A stretch of 64,000 bases of DNA from Haemaphysalis longicornis (GCA_013339765.2 CM023457.1:55143745-55207744); one strand, 5' to 3'. Shown: positions 43,502 to 54,582, counted from the first letter of the stretch. The notes: generated by a model not told the origin, from the sequence alone. Program-made: numbers and translations.

Positions 43502-44231
43502 ATGAACCTGAGTATCGATACGACAACCGTTTTCTTGTCGCGGTGTCGTGCCCCTACGACCCTGATTTGTGCCGTGCTATTCGCCTGTGTGCTAGTACTG
43601 TTGCCTTTGCCCACGATACGCTGTGTCACTGTTATTGATTATTTCCTGCGATGTTGAGCAAAACCCCAGTCCTACAAAAGAAATTCTGGCAGCCCTAAGC
43701 AAACTGGAACAAAGCCATAGTAGCATCCGTACCGAGCTGAATGAAATAAAAAACACGCAACTCGCATACAGCAAAATGCTCACAGACATTAGCAACCGAC
43801 TAGCCGCACTAGAAATCACGCACCCAAAAAGCAATCTTGATCCAGTTGTTAGCGAGGCAAATCAAATCAAACTTGATATCGAAGTCCTGAAAGCTGCAAA
43901 CAACGATACCAACAACCGAATGCGCAGGAACAATCTACTTTTTTTTTACCTCGATGACGCAGAAAAAGAAACATGGAACGAACCTGAAACAAAACTTATA
44001 AAACTATGCTCTGAAACTTTGAAGCTACAACTGGACACAAACGACATTGAACGTGCGCACCGTTTCGAAAAATTTGGGAACGAGAAAAAGAGGCCTGTCA
44101 TAGTAAAGCCAACCCATTTCAAAACCAAAGAGAACATTCTTGCTTGTGGCCGTCAACGAAAAGGAACTGACTATGCTATCAGAAAAGATTTCGCTCCGCC
44201 TACTCGCCAAGCGCGCTCTAAGTTAATATAG
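43502..44231 (+). pseudogene. LINE ORF1 with hydrophobic N-terminus, 2A-like motif, coiled coil
   Basis: ATG at 43,502 opens MNLSIDTTTVFLSRC followed by a strongly hydrophobic stretch (AVLFACVLVLLPLP). A one-base frame shift near 43,620 leads into the 43,623-44,231 frame: LLLIISCDVEQNPSP (Asp codon 43,650, last Pro 43,671). This matches the 2A consensus D-x-E-x-N-P-G-P except Gly to Ser (AGT at 43,668-43,670). A Glu/Lys/Leu-rich coiled-coil region (about residues 18-90) and an ORF1-type RNA-binding segment (RRNNLLFFYLDDAE, IERAHRFEKFG, RPVIVKP) follow. It is upstream of and collinear with the endonuclease ORF. Its expected role is RNA chaperone/RNP formation for retrotransposition; this copy is broken. 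Confidence 0.75.
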
Positions 44232-44439
44232 TTCGTACGCCCGCAGAAGTGTGCCTTCAAACTTTCGTTTGACAAACTGCATGTTGGAAAGCGACATATT
44301 TTTACGACGTTACAACTGACACTGTCTAGAGTGCGCAAATACTTCCACATTTCCACCTACTCCTGCTGACGCACGTGTTAGCAGCCAACTATAGGTGCCA
44401 AATGACGCAGTTTAAATAACCAGTGCCGTTCAAAAAACC

Positions 44440-46137
44440 GCCCGTCCTCATTTTTCAATGCCAACATTGGTTTCACAAACATCAGAAGTGTTGTTCACAA
44501 AAGATATCAGTTACACGGTTTCACCACAGACATAGACGCGGACATAATTCTTCTCACTGAGACTTTGCTAACAAACGACATCGAATACTCCGAAGTTTTG
44601 CCTTGTAACCCGAATTTCACGCTATACCGTAATGACCGCATGGATAGGAGATGAGGAGGCGTTCTTGCCGCAGTCAACAGCAACCTCTTATCCTCACTCA
44701 TCTGCCATGATGCTAACCTAGAACTAACGTGGGTCTGTGTACACAACTGCTCTGTGAAATCTGTGTTTGGGATTTGCCACAGACCGCAAGACAGTCATTC
44801 AATTTTTTTGTGATTACCTGCGCAGTTCTCTTACAAACATAAAAGATAAATTTCCTAACGCATCTATATTTCTTTTCGGGGACTTCAGCTATCCTCATAT
44901 CAATTGGCCTCTTCTTTCAGCACCTAACCAATCGTCTTTAAGGGAATCCAAACAATTCCTGGAATTGGTACTTGATTTCAACCTTCATCAAGCAATAACC
45001 ACACCCAATCGAGGAGATAGCGCACTTGATCTGTTGCTCACCAGTTTCCCCGATGACGTATCGAGTGACACAGTCCTCCCTGGAATTAGCGACCACAATC
45101 TTCTTCATATATCCCTCTCAATTCCCCTGAAAAAAAAAAAAACACCTACAACCAAGATAATAACTGACTGCAACAGGGGAAATGCTGACTTAATAAACGA
45201 GGCACTTGCTCGCTTTTACGAGAACCTTGAAAAATCCTACAGAACGCAGTCTGTTAATTCTAATTGGGAACTTGACAAAAATGCGTTGCTGAGCTTAAAA
45301 AAGAAATATATTCCTACAATAATTGTGAAGTTCCGACTCCAATCACCCATGGTTTAATAAAAGTCTAAAATCATTGCTCACACAAAAAAAAAAACGTCTA
45401 TATAGAACAGCGAAATGCAAAAATAGCCCAGAAGCATGGAATCGCCACCGCCTGTGTGAAATTGAATACCGCTGCCTGTGTGAAAAATACAAAAAGGCTG
45501 CTGCCAAGGAATTTTTCGCTGCTGGTGGCGCGTAATTTCTGCAAAGCCGCAAACTAACCATATAAATCTTGTTGACTCTGATGATGAACCGATAAGCCCG
45601 GAGGAAACAGCTGCCGCTCTAAATGCCTTTTTCACGTCCGTATTTCACATACCCAATACCTGCCCTGTTGAACCTTACCAGACTTCCCTTCCCAGACCAC
45701 GCCTGATATACAAGTATACCTGGATGGCGTATTTAAAATATCATCCTCGGCTGGCTGTGATGATATCAATTCTAAATTATTAAAAAAAAACACTATAGCA
45801 CTCTCTAGCAAATTTTCGTACCTTATATTTAACCAATCTTCAAACACAGGAACCTTGCCAGACGATTGGAAGAAAGCTAAACAGTCCCCATTTTTAAAGC
45901 GGGAAGGCGCGATAGCCCCGCTAATTACCGCCCGCTTAGCTTAACTAGTGTTCCATCTAAGATCCTTGAGCAAATCATAGCATCAAACCTTATGGCCCTA
46001 CCTAGAATCAATCAGTTTTTTCAACCTTTTTTAACATGGTTTTCGAAAGTATCTTCTCCTGCGAAACTCAACTGGCTGAATTTACAAATGACCTACGGCG
46101 GCAAATGGACGATCACATTCAAATTGACGCAATAGAC
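44440..46137 (+). pseudogene. CR1/Jockey-group LINE ORF2: AP endonuclease and RT N-terminus, truncated
   Basis: Endonuclease blocks in order are NIRSVVHKRYQLHGF, ADIILLTETLL, LYRNDRMDRR (TGA after it near 44,654), GGVLAAVNSNL, FLFGDFSYPHINW (about 44,870-44,908) and GISDHNLLHISL (about 45,082-45,117, catalytic SDH). The linker contains SPEAWNRHRLCEIEYRCLCEKYKKAA and SPEETAAALNAFF. RT fingers follow: TLPDDWKK, NYRPLSLTSVPSKILE, SCETQLAEFTNDLRRQMDDH. The sequence stops matching at about 46,137, before the RT catalytic boxes. Several stops and frame changes occur. It is adjacent to its ORF1, so this is the 5' half of one element, truncated at its 3' side by rearrangement or a later insertion. 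Confidence 0.82.
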
Positions 46138-47411
46138 CTTATGCAAAAACTGGCGCCCTCTTGCGGGAACCGCGTGCGCTTCCGCCATGTTTCCCGGATC
46201 TCCGGATACCGCCGTGTACATGATAGCCCGGGGTTAGCGATGCGCACGTCGGCGTTTATCGTTGCCCAAGATTCCCAAATACTGCCGTGTAACTTGCTGT
46301 GCACAAAGATGATACGAGGACTACCACGGAAATAGCGTACACATCTCTTTTTTTTTATTTCTCAACGGAAGCATGACTCGATCCCTGCGTGAAGTCGCTT
46401 GCGGGTGTGGACTTCCCTTCGCGCGGTAATATTATAGCTAGATCGCATGCATAGTCACGAAACGAATAATATGTGCAGGACTAAAAAGGTCCCAAATGGA
46501 GCTATTTTCTAGCCCTGTATTTGCCGCGGAGCACTCCTCCCTGCTGGTAGTTAAGGCGCACTGCATCGGTCAGCTCGTAATTTATCGTGCGGGTAGAGTT
46601 TTGAGTCTGCGTTCGTGCTTTGCGCGCCCGCGTTTTCTTTTTATTCTGGACGTTCGGTAGGCTTTTATGGAAGTACTACGCATTCTTTCGTTTGCCAAAC
46701 GTTACAGGAAATGAGGGATCCGCGAGAGTTGCAACCTACACGTAGCGCATCGAGTAGCGCAAGTAACGTGCGTAGTAATTCCGTGTATCGGTCATTTACC
46801 GCTCGTCGCCTGCTGTTCGACCGTAGCCTATTTTCCCAAGATCAAATTTTTCGAGTCGGAATTTTCTAAGCGGTAGTGTGCACCCAGTTTTGCTGTCCAC
46901 GGCGCGAGCAAAGGACGCTCAGCGTCGCCGCGAGGCACGCGCTCACCAGCGCTCGGCATTTGTCTCGCTCTTTAAGGTTTTCGCAGTTTTTTTTTTTTGC
47001 TAAAGCCTTTGCGTGCGCTGGGGACGCTCGGCTGGTCGCCGCGAGGCACGCGCTCACTAGCGCTCGACAATTTATTGGTAATTTAATTATTAATTGGCAA
47101 TTTATTGGCAATGTTCAACGCGTTACACGGCACACACGTTACGCGCTACACATTACGGCCAGCTACAACAGCTCCGCTGTTAAAAGATGCCAGGTACGCA
47201 ATTTATTTTGTTACGTGTTTTTTTTTTCTTTTGCAGATTTCCTCTGCGTCCCAGAGGATCCTTAGCGCTATATCGCGAGTGCGCCCCCTCCCCCATTTCA
47301 ACCTCAGGACAGCCCGCAAGTTTCGAAGCGTTTCAGGAATGACCTCCTGAGAAACCCGCAGGATGCGAACCAACACGGATGTAATTTCAATGTTTGCGTT
47401 CTCAAAGCAAA

Positions 47412-47443
<32 letters not shown>

Positions 47444-47846
47444 GAAACGCGACAGCCTCCAACAGCTTCCCTGCCGGTGCCTCCCTGACTGCTTTTTCGA
47501 TGCATAATGCGTATTTACGAAGTCGGCTGCAAATGTGGGCAACAGAGAAAGGTCCACAGATCACTCGTCGCTCATTTTGCTGCGCTTAAATCTGAATATA
47601 AAAGGATCGCCAAGCCGAGAAAGCCACTCACACGCTCCGTACCAAGCAATCGCGCGACCGCCATCCCCCAAGATGGCGTCGCATGCTCGTTTCATTTTCC
47701 TTCCGGTAGATGGCGGCACTTTGGCATAAGGTCTATAGGAGTGTCCTGGTAAATGTCAGGTATTTTTTCGACATCGAAATCAATTGCAGTTTTTTTAATT
47801 TATTTTTATTCAAACCAGTGCTACATTTTTAAACAAGTGCCCCCTT
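46138..47846. other. Unassigned; includes a spaced direct repeat and (GA)n
   Basis: GCCGCGAGGCACGCGCTCAC(C/T)AGCGCTCG occurs at about 46,926 and 47,038 in a frame with no recognisable product. A (GA)n tract lies at 47,411-47,441. A frame starting ATGAGGGATCCGCGAGAG (46,711) follows an acceptor-like CGTTACAG but has no recognisable domain. Confidence 0.45.
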
Positions 47847-48298
47847 TTAAAGGGACCCTGCAACACATTTTTCAGCTTTTTTTTTGAAATCTTAAATGCT
47901 TGCAGAACGTCATAACGCAACACACCTAGTAATTAAATTATTGGTCGCCAAGTACCATCAGCCAGAAATGACGACTCTATGGCCAACAGATAACTTGGAA
48001 ACTCGTCAAAATATTTTTCTTTCTTTTCCGGTCTTGACGTTCTTAGACGCTCGAATTACGTCACTAGGCCATGTAGGGGCTGTGTGCCGGTTTTTACTTC
48101 AGTTCAGCAATGAACGCTGTTCGATAGCAACTATGAAAATAAAGCCACAAAAACAAAGCAGAAACGCAATGCGTATCTGGTGCGAAGAGCAAATCACGCA
48201 GTGCTGCTACGTGCTGGCGGTAACAATAGCCTTCGCAGTCCTTCCAGACGCCAAGGAAAGAGTGGTGGCGCTAATCGAAGTGCTGCAGGGTCCTTTAA
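47847..48298. mobile_element. MITE with TTAAAGG(G)ACCCTGCA ends
   Basis: It is 452 bp. The left end TTAAAGGGACCCTGCAACAC and inverted right end TTAAAGGACCCTGCAGCAC differ by one indel and one substitution. The outermost TTAA would fit a piggyBac-type target, but the boundary between target and TIR cannot be settled here. The overlapping 163-codon frame is not a gene. Confidence 0.7.
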
Positions 48299-48985
48299 CA
48301 GAACAAGTTGCCGGGACCGGGACAGTTACGGTAGTCGACACACCGCGAAAACGCTTTTTCATTACCCTGCTTTTTGGATTTTCCTAAAAGAAACGTTATG
48401 ACCGAAAAGGTGAGCTTTGTGGCACGTCTTCCGCATAGGCGTAGCTGTGCTGCGCTTATTCCATAAAACAACGACAATAAAAAGAAGATTAAAAGCATTG
48501 ATTTCGCTCTACAAGGATGTCAAATGTTGAAACGTACAAGGTTCGGCTGCGTAATGCGAACAGGACACTTTTTATCAAAGCACGAAGCCAGAAAACCAGT
48601 GACATATTAGTGGAGCACACGGACGGAAACGCGTACGTGTGCTCGACGCGTGATTTCAGCGGCCTATAACTTCGGTATAAACAAATTGATGCAACATGTC
48701 TCCCAGCAGGGTTGTCAACCTTCTGCAGGAGTTTCTTCTTCCCAAGTTTGAAGAAACTCGAGAAGGGGTTTTTTAGTTTGATTAGTAAATTGCGCATTTT
48801 TAGAAAAAGCAGAGTAGACGTGTATTTTTTCGAGACAAGTGACATTTTACAGATATGTTTGCAGATATCTGGTTGACATTGCCTACCACTTACAAGTTGG
48901 TCACAATTACAGATACGGAGATAGGGGGCGCCAAACTTAGTGACAATCAGAAACATTAGCAAAATTAACAAAACAGCAGCAATTT
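48299..48985. other. No recognisable gene; 160-codon frame on minus
   Basis: The frame at 48,489-48,971 (-) has a CNCDQLVSGRQCQPDICKHIC Cys cluster but no family I recognise and no splice context. I do not call it a gene. Confidence 0.4.
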
Positions 48986-48991
48986 CGAACA

Positions 48992-49110
48992 GCAGAGCTC
49001 TTAAAATTTTTTTAAAAAGCTCTTAAGAATCTCTTAAATAAGCTCATAAAAGAGCTTACAAAAGAGAGCTCTTAAAAAGAGCTCTTACAAGAAGAGCTCT
49101 TAAAAAAGAC
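48992..49110. repeat. Cluster of AAGAGCTCTT palindromes
   Basis: AGAGCTCTTA / TAAGAGCT units recur at least six times at irregular 10-25 bp spacing, each self-complementary. Together they can form many alternative hairpins. No transposon or gene is attached. Confidence 0.85.
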
Positions 49111-49135
49111 GATGTATTTTTAACAGCAGAGGTCT

Positions 49136-49715
49136 TAAAAATCTAGCGTCCAGCGCCTAACATGATTTCACAATTGTTTTTAATTTTTTGTTCACGGCAG
49201 AAAGCAAAATTTGTTTTGACCTGTTCGTCATACGGGCGTAGTTTATGTTTCCAAACAAATTTTGGTCGGAAAGATCAAGCCTTGCCGTGCGCGAAGACCC
49301 AAGGTGTGTGAATGTTGTGAAGAGGGAACATTATCCCTTAAAAGCTACCGTTTTCTGGCGATACCACCAAGTGGGTATGTTCCACAGAGAAAGGAAGAAC
49401 ACGTTTTGTTTTACAGCCGATACTGCTGAGATATCTCAGTGGTAGTGCACTGCGCTGGTACTGTCAGACCGACGTTGAAATTTATTCAAAATACACAGGT
49501 GTTCGTTTTACTCTTTAAACATTGGCACAATTTTAGCAGCAGAACTGTTAAAAATCTAGCGTCTAGCGCCTGACACGATTTCAAAAATTTTTTGTCGTTT
49601 TTGTGTTCACGGCAGAATGCAAAATTTGTTTTGATTTGTTTGTCGTATTTGTGTAGTTTGTGTTTTCAAACAAATTTTACTGGGAACGATCGAGCTTTCT
49701 CGTGCGCAAAGCCCC
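49136..49715 (+). repeat. Direct duplication of ~170 bp (49,136-49,300 and 49,549-49,715)
   Basis: Both copies read AAAATCTAGCGTC(C/T)AGCGCCT, then GTTCACGGCAGAA, AAAATTTGTTTTGA, TTCCAAACAAATTTT / TTTCAAACAAATTTT and GTGCGC(G/A)AAG. Identity is about 75-80% by eye. The SINE-like unit at 49.3-49.5 kb sits between or overlaps them. Confidence 0.75.
49307..49515 (+). mobile_element. Second SINE-like family (tRNA-like A box), + copy
   Basis: ATATCTCAGTGGTAGTGCACTGCG is tRNA D-arm/A-box-like, followed 25 bp later by a degenerate B box (ACGTTGAAATT). The whole 200 bp, including GCTACCGTTTTCTGGC and AATACACAGGTGTT, matches the reverse strand of 53,873-54,075. Confidence 0.6.
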
Positions 49716-49908
49716 AAAGTTTTGAAAAAAAACTGCAGTCGTCGAAAAGCGCGCGCGTCACCAGCGCCACATAACTCACAAAAATATGGGAAAAAAACGA
49801 AAGATGCGCGTGTCCACGCATGTTCTGCGGGCTTTTAAAGGCCTTAATATCCCATTTTACCAAAAAGTTCGTTGTTTTTGTCCGGAAAGAAATCAAACCA
49901 TGCTTGCA

Positions 49909-49951
49909 CCATAGAGTTTCATACAGTGATTTATTGTATGAAACTCTATGG
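49909..49951. repeat. Perfect 17-bp hairpin
   Basis: CCATAGAGTTTCATACA (49,909-49,925) pairs exactly with 49,935-49,951 across a 9-nt loop. It is short and perfect, so recent. No TSD is evident. Confidence 0.9.
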
Positions 49952-50317
49952 CTCGCACAACAGTGCAAGTCTGATGTGACAGCAGAACTCTGTTCGACTC
50001 GGTTGTGCTTTTGGGAAAGGACAAAAAAATGCACTGGGGATATTTTCGAGCTGTGCAGGGAGCTCACCTGCATACAACACAGTTCCAGGGAAAGAAAGTA
50101 GAGGAGGAGCTGAAGGATAACGTAGAGTATGCAAAAAAAAACCACACCGATTCTCAGCAGGACGCCATGTTTATTCTCTCCCTCAACGGGCTGTGCCCTT
50201 CTTTCTTCGCTTCAAGTCAGCAGACATCCTCATAGCTTTAGTGGCGGATTGCCATTAACCGCACTCGCAACTTCTGCTTGCGAAGCTTCGTTCCTCTGCA
50301 GAATAAAGTTTCATCTC

Positions 50318-50338
50318 TCTCTCTCTCTCTCTCTCTCT
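50318..50338 (+). repeat. (TC)n after AATAAA
   Basis: AATAAAGTTTCA at about 50,302 runs into a CT dinucleotide tract, another element-like 3' end on +. Confidence 0.85.
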
Positions 50339-50389
50339 ACAAGTATTAGGAAGACATAGAAAGATATAAAGAGTGGAGAAATATTAAGA

Positions 50390-52262
50390 GATATGGCTGT
50401 CAGTCCTGGCACATGAGTCAATCACTGCAGTGAGGGCTACAGCCGCTGCGTGAGGCCGGTAGTATCCAGGTAATGGAGCAGATGTGCGAAGACTTCCCGT
50501 TGGGTTGCCGCAGGCCCCTTCGGGAACAGATGATCCTCCATGCCGGCGCTGAGAAGGCCTTGAAGCTGTAGCGCTCGTTGGAGCTCTGCTATGGGCGCCA
50601 TTTGGTGGGGGCAGAACCAGAGTAGGTGCTCCAGTGTCTCTGGTTACTAACAATCCGCCCATGTACGGGAGTCCTTGCACCCGTGTCGGTGCAGGTGCTC
50701 CGCCACAGTGCAGCAGTCGAGCCACATGCGTAGCAGCAGGCAGCGGGCTTCATACTGATGCGTGGAGGCAGCGGCCACGGGGCTAGGCCATTCACCACCC
50801 AAGGGTAGGGTGCATCGTCTGCACCATGCGGACCAGGACAGTGCAGGCCTCGACGAAGGCGCGGTGACTTCCCGGGAGACTGGGGTGCTCGCCTGGTGGG
50901 CCTCCCTGGCTCAGGCGTCGGCGTCCTCCTTGCCTCGGATGCCACTGTGGCCCGGCAGCCAGTGGAGCCACAGGTTGCAGCCTCGGGAAGCCACCGTATG
51001 CAGCTTGGCGGCAAGGAAGCGCTGCGGGTAGCCGCTGCTATTGGTGGGCTTGTCGGCCGCTTGCAGCCGCAGCAAGGTAGGCCTCGAGTCCATGAGGATG
51101 ACCGCCCCTGGGTGAACCTGGGGTAGGCAGCTCTAGTTGGCTACCAGCTCAGGCAGCACGCATGGAGCCGCCGCCTTGCTCATTCTGTGCTTGACGGAGC
51201 CGTCCGTGAAGAGATGCAGGAGGCCACTCAGCTCGTCCTGCAGCAGGGAGGCCGCGTTTTGGCGAATGGCCTGGGGTGGTGCGGTCCGCGTGTTGCGGAA
51301 CCCGCGGGGGATCGTGGTGATGCGCATGGCCTCGACTGTGGCGGGTGGTGGCGGCTCCAGGTGGGGTCGGTTCGGCATTTCGATGCTCCTCTCGAAGATA
51401 GTGAGCAGTGCTCCCACGTGAGATCGGCAGGCTACGGAACACTGCAAGAGGGCAGCCCCATCACGTGTGGTGAGCAGGCGCTGGATGTGCCGCAGCCCCG
51501 TCTGCAAGGCCCGCATCTCGATGGGCCAGGTGCTCGCCTCGGTGTACGTTCCCGCCACGGGGGACGCGGAGGGGAGGCCCGGGGGTGCGGCGCTGGTCCA
51601 TCTCCATCCTTCCAGCGTCTAGGCCCTAGGCCGGCGAGAGAAGTGTGTACAGCACAGCTCAGCTGAGGAAGCCAAACCGTGGAACACGCACTGCGCCACC
51701 TGGTGTGAGCAGCCAGTTGCCTCGAGCCAGAAACTGCCGCACCCTGTAGCACCCGTGCACTGCGTTGCCGGAGAGCCTTGACGGCCGGCAGCCATGTGGC
51801 GGGCACTCAATGAGCAGCCCCAGGTACTTCACGGTCAGCCGCAGGGAAGAGGCCGTCCGTGGAGTGTTCTGGTGGTGTGGCCCGTCGAGCCCTGTAGCCT
51901 CCCGGGCGCAGCAAAAGGGCCTGCGTTTTGGCCTCCGAGAGGTGTAGGCCACGGATCTCGAGGAAGGCTACAACTGCTATCAGAGCCTCCTGGAGGCATG
52001 CCTTGACTGTGCGGCAATCTGCGGTGGGGCCATGGATCCAGAACGCCACGTCTTCAGCGTGCACCGCCACCTCCACTGGGTGTCGCAAGCCGGGAGGGAT
52101 TCAGTCAGAGAGAGCAGGCCGCACCAACATGAATAGGAACGGGCTCAGCACGCTCCCTTGGGGCACCCCAGAGCGGACGTCTCGAGGACTGCTGGTCTGC
52201 CGGCCGACCTTCACCCGCAAGGTCCGGTCACGCAGGAACGCCCGGATGTAGCCTCCGGGGTG
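50390..52262 (-). mobile_element. GC-rich I-group LINE: RT, RNase H and C-terminal knuckle
   Basis: On minus from 52,262: RT QGS box remnant (SGVPQGSVLSPFLFML, broken), then VHAEDVAFW near 52,060 where the catalytic ADD reads A-E-D, and GLHLSEAKTQAL. The thumb/connection has EMRALQTGLRHIQRLL (about 51,470-51,520). RNase H has HLFTDGSV (about 51,200), ILMDSRPTLLRLQ (about 51,085) and WLPGHSGIRGKEDADA (50,911-50,960). A Cys/His knuckle (TLEHLLWFCPHQ, about 50,600-50,640) ends ORF2. Frames shift at several places, so it is dead. Its GC content is conspicuously higher than its flanks, with sharp edges at both ends. It is 5'-truncated inside the RT. Confidence 0.87.
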
Positions 52263-53120
52263 TTCGTCTTACAAAGCTAAACTTAGCGACCGCCAGTTAA
52301 GTCACTCAGAACTATTTACCCTTTGTATATTGGCGCTCGTCAGCAGAAGACCATATAGGTGCTTTATTTGTACAGTGCCCTCTTCAGGCTTCGTAAAATT
52401 CATCGTCAGCCGCCCCAAAGTCTCCGTCGAGCGCTCCCTCGCCTTGAAGACCTTGCAATACTTCTTATTATTACTGTTCTTCAGGGCGAGTGCATTCTCG
52501 CCTGGTAGCGCGACACGCTTCCTGATTAGCCGCCTCTTCTCCGGGCGTCATCAACCTCTTTGGTCGCCCCATCTCCTGAGTGCGCGGCACAAAGTCGGAC
52601 AGAGTTCTGCCGCCAGCGACGCGACGACGCCTTCTATTTTTATCAGCGCAGGTGGTTGCCCCCCGAGTGACGTCATGAGCAGACGGCAGCCGTTTTGTCG
52701 GCGATGCTGATTGCTAAAATGCTGACTGGCCCGTGTGCTCGGAATTTTTTTTTGTTCTTTTTAACGCGCCCCTCACGGGGCGCAAGTCCACGCGGAAGCA
52801 TGAATGACGCCGGGCGCTCATCACGAGACGCACGCTCACGCGCGCTAGGTATTTCCTTGGTATTTTTTCTGTTGACGGACGGCACAACCAAGAGCTTAAA
52901 CAGCTCTGTTGTTAAAAATGGGCAAGCTTTAAAGAGTAAAAATTAAAAATTAGAGTCGTTCCACTCAATGCGAAAGCTGTCGGAAGTGCCGATCAGTGAT
53001 TTGCCAAAATGGGCTGTTGCGCCGTTATCCGCTCACTGCTGCCACCCAATGCAATTAAAATTTCCCGCCTTTGCAGTGCTTGCGTGCCCCCTGCCTGAAA
53101 CTGCACAAGTGGGAGTTCTG
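52263..53120. other. No recognisable gene
   Basis: A frame at 52,330-52,710 has no recognisable domain. Includes a T9 run at 52,745 and the inverted phrase GCGCCCCTCACGGGGCGC at 52,766-52,783. Confidence 0.45.
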
Positions 53121-53124
53121 TTAG

Positions 53125-53290
53125 TGCGATGCACTTCTTAAGCGAGCCTGAATCGTCCGCCGCCGTAGTCCGCATAGCAACAGCTGCGGGTGCGCGCGCT
53201 CCTCGTCTTCCTTAGCAACGGGGGGAGATGGGCGCGCGCTGCCTGGCCGCTGACATGGCACATACCCACGTGGGGGATTGGCCAGGAATC
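53125..53290 (-). repeat. Dispersed repeat, inverted relative to 39.69-39.84 kb
   Basis: See the 39.7-kb copy. This one is longer in the middle (GCTGTTGCTATGCGGACTAC on minus). Confidence 0.7.
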
Positions 53291-53525
53291 GGGCGTGAGA
53301 AGGGCTAATGCACCCGCTTAAAGGAGTACTAACATGAAATTTCAAAGCTGAGATCCGCTCTAGCAATCAAGTACAACGACAACACAAATAGGTGTCTGTG
53401 AATAAATGCATCTTTCTTTCTTTGTAGCTGTGTGTGTGTGTGATCTCTCTTTCGAGAACATTACCGAACCGCGCAAATTCAACTCGTGCATTCGCACTTT
53501 CACATTCTTCCCTCGGGGAAATGCG
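53291..53525 (+). repeat. Dispersed repeat matching 37,060-37,260
   Basis: Ordered shared blocks: GTGAGAAGGGCTAATGCACC, GGAGTACT, CTCTAGCAATCAAGTACAAC, GTCTGTGAATAAATG, GAACATTACCGAACCGCGC. Element class unknown. Confidence 0.8.
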
Positions 53526-53872
53526 GGTTTTTTCTTTATGTGCTTGCTTGTTCTCGCGCACGCGCCAGCGTTGCACTGCCACTTTTTTTCGCTTACTATC
53601 CTAAAAATAAACCCAACGAGCGTTCCTAATGTAATGAACGCGGGCGCTGCTTGTAAATTACGCATAGTTTGTCTCAAATGTACCTACAGTTTTCTTTTCG
53701 CTAAAAAACGGGAAGATGTATGACACGCGCAGGTGGTTCACGAGTTTCGAATGCTCATGGCTATAAAAACCGCTTGGCTTTCGAAGCCTCTGGGTTACGC
53801 CGCGACAATGGAACGCCGTGTGGCTCTACTTGGGTCCAGCGAGCGAGGCGAGCTACGACGACAAGGCGAGCC

Positions 53873-54075
53873 CCTAAAGTACTCTGCACTTAAAAACACC
53901 TGTATTTTTATGGGATACCACCGCAGTGCGCTACCACTGAGATATGTCAGCAGCAGCATCAGCGGTAGAACAAAGGGCGCTGTTGTTTCTTTCTTCGTGG
54001 CACATAGCCACTTGGGGGAATGGCCAGAAAACGGTAGCATTTAGTCATAATGCTCCCGCTTCGCAACATTCACAA
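53873..54075 (-). mobile_element. Second SINE-like family, - copy
   Basis: On minus, GTGAATGTTG.GAAG.GGGA, GCTACCGTTTTCTGGCC, ATATCTCAGTGGTAGCGCACTG and AATACAGGTGTT match 49,307-49,515. The B box is lost. Confidence 0.6.
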
Positions 54076-54481
54076 AACTGTGAACTTCGAATGTAAAAGT
54101 TTCACAGTAATGCGTGCGCCGTGACAACTGAACGTGATGGAACATTACGAGAACGGGTGCACAGCAGCCGCACATGTCCTTCATTCCAGGGAAACAGTGA
54201 CGTGTACCCTTGTGGCCGTTGTACAGGCCGTGAGACGACAAAACGGAACCGAACGAAGAAGTCCAACATGGTGTTGCAGAAATGAAGCCGATCGAAGTAA
54301 TTCACCCAAAAAACAAACAACAAAAAAGAAAATTGAATATTTGAGTGAAATCACAATGTAGCAGTAAAGAGGTTATAAATAAGCATCGCAAGGCTTTCAC
54401 TTTCCACTTCAACAGACTTAAATCCCCCGAAGAGTCCTTCTCTCCAACGGTGCCTCGGAAGAACAAGACACAGCTACTCGG

Positions 54482-54487
54482 TCAGTC
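54482..54487 (+). promoter_or_regulatory. Candidate initiator (TCAGTC) for the PLA2-like gene
   Basis: TCAGTC fits the arthropod initiator TCAGT(T/C) and lies 119 bp upstream of the chosen ATG. No TATA box is seen 25-35 bp upstream. Weak evidence on its own; a six-base match is common. Confidence 0.25.
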
Positions 54488-54552
54488 TTCAGTAATTAGC
54501 TTCGTTTGCTTTCACCTTGCGGTGCCGCGAGCGCACGTGGCTGTAACCTCCC

Positions 54553-54582
54553 GAAGAAGAAGAAGAAGTAGAAGAAGCGCAA
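54553..54582. repeat. Short (GAA)n tract in the PLA2-like 5' leader
   Basis: GAAGAAGAAGAAGAAG then TAGAAGAAG, 25-50 bp before the ATG. It makes the open upstream frame read poly-Arg, which argues against that frame being real protein. Confidence 0.85.

Noticed and set aside
47896..48387. 163-codon frame
   Set aside because: It lies almost wholly inside a TIR-bounded MITE and shows no domain.
49666..50145. 159-codon minus frame
   Set aside because: It runs through a perfect hairpin and a duplicated segment, with no family features.
51187..51666. 159-codon + frame in GC-rich DNA
   Set aside because: Antisense shadow of the I-group LINE, whose minus-strand frames carry RT and RNase H motifs.
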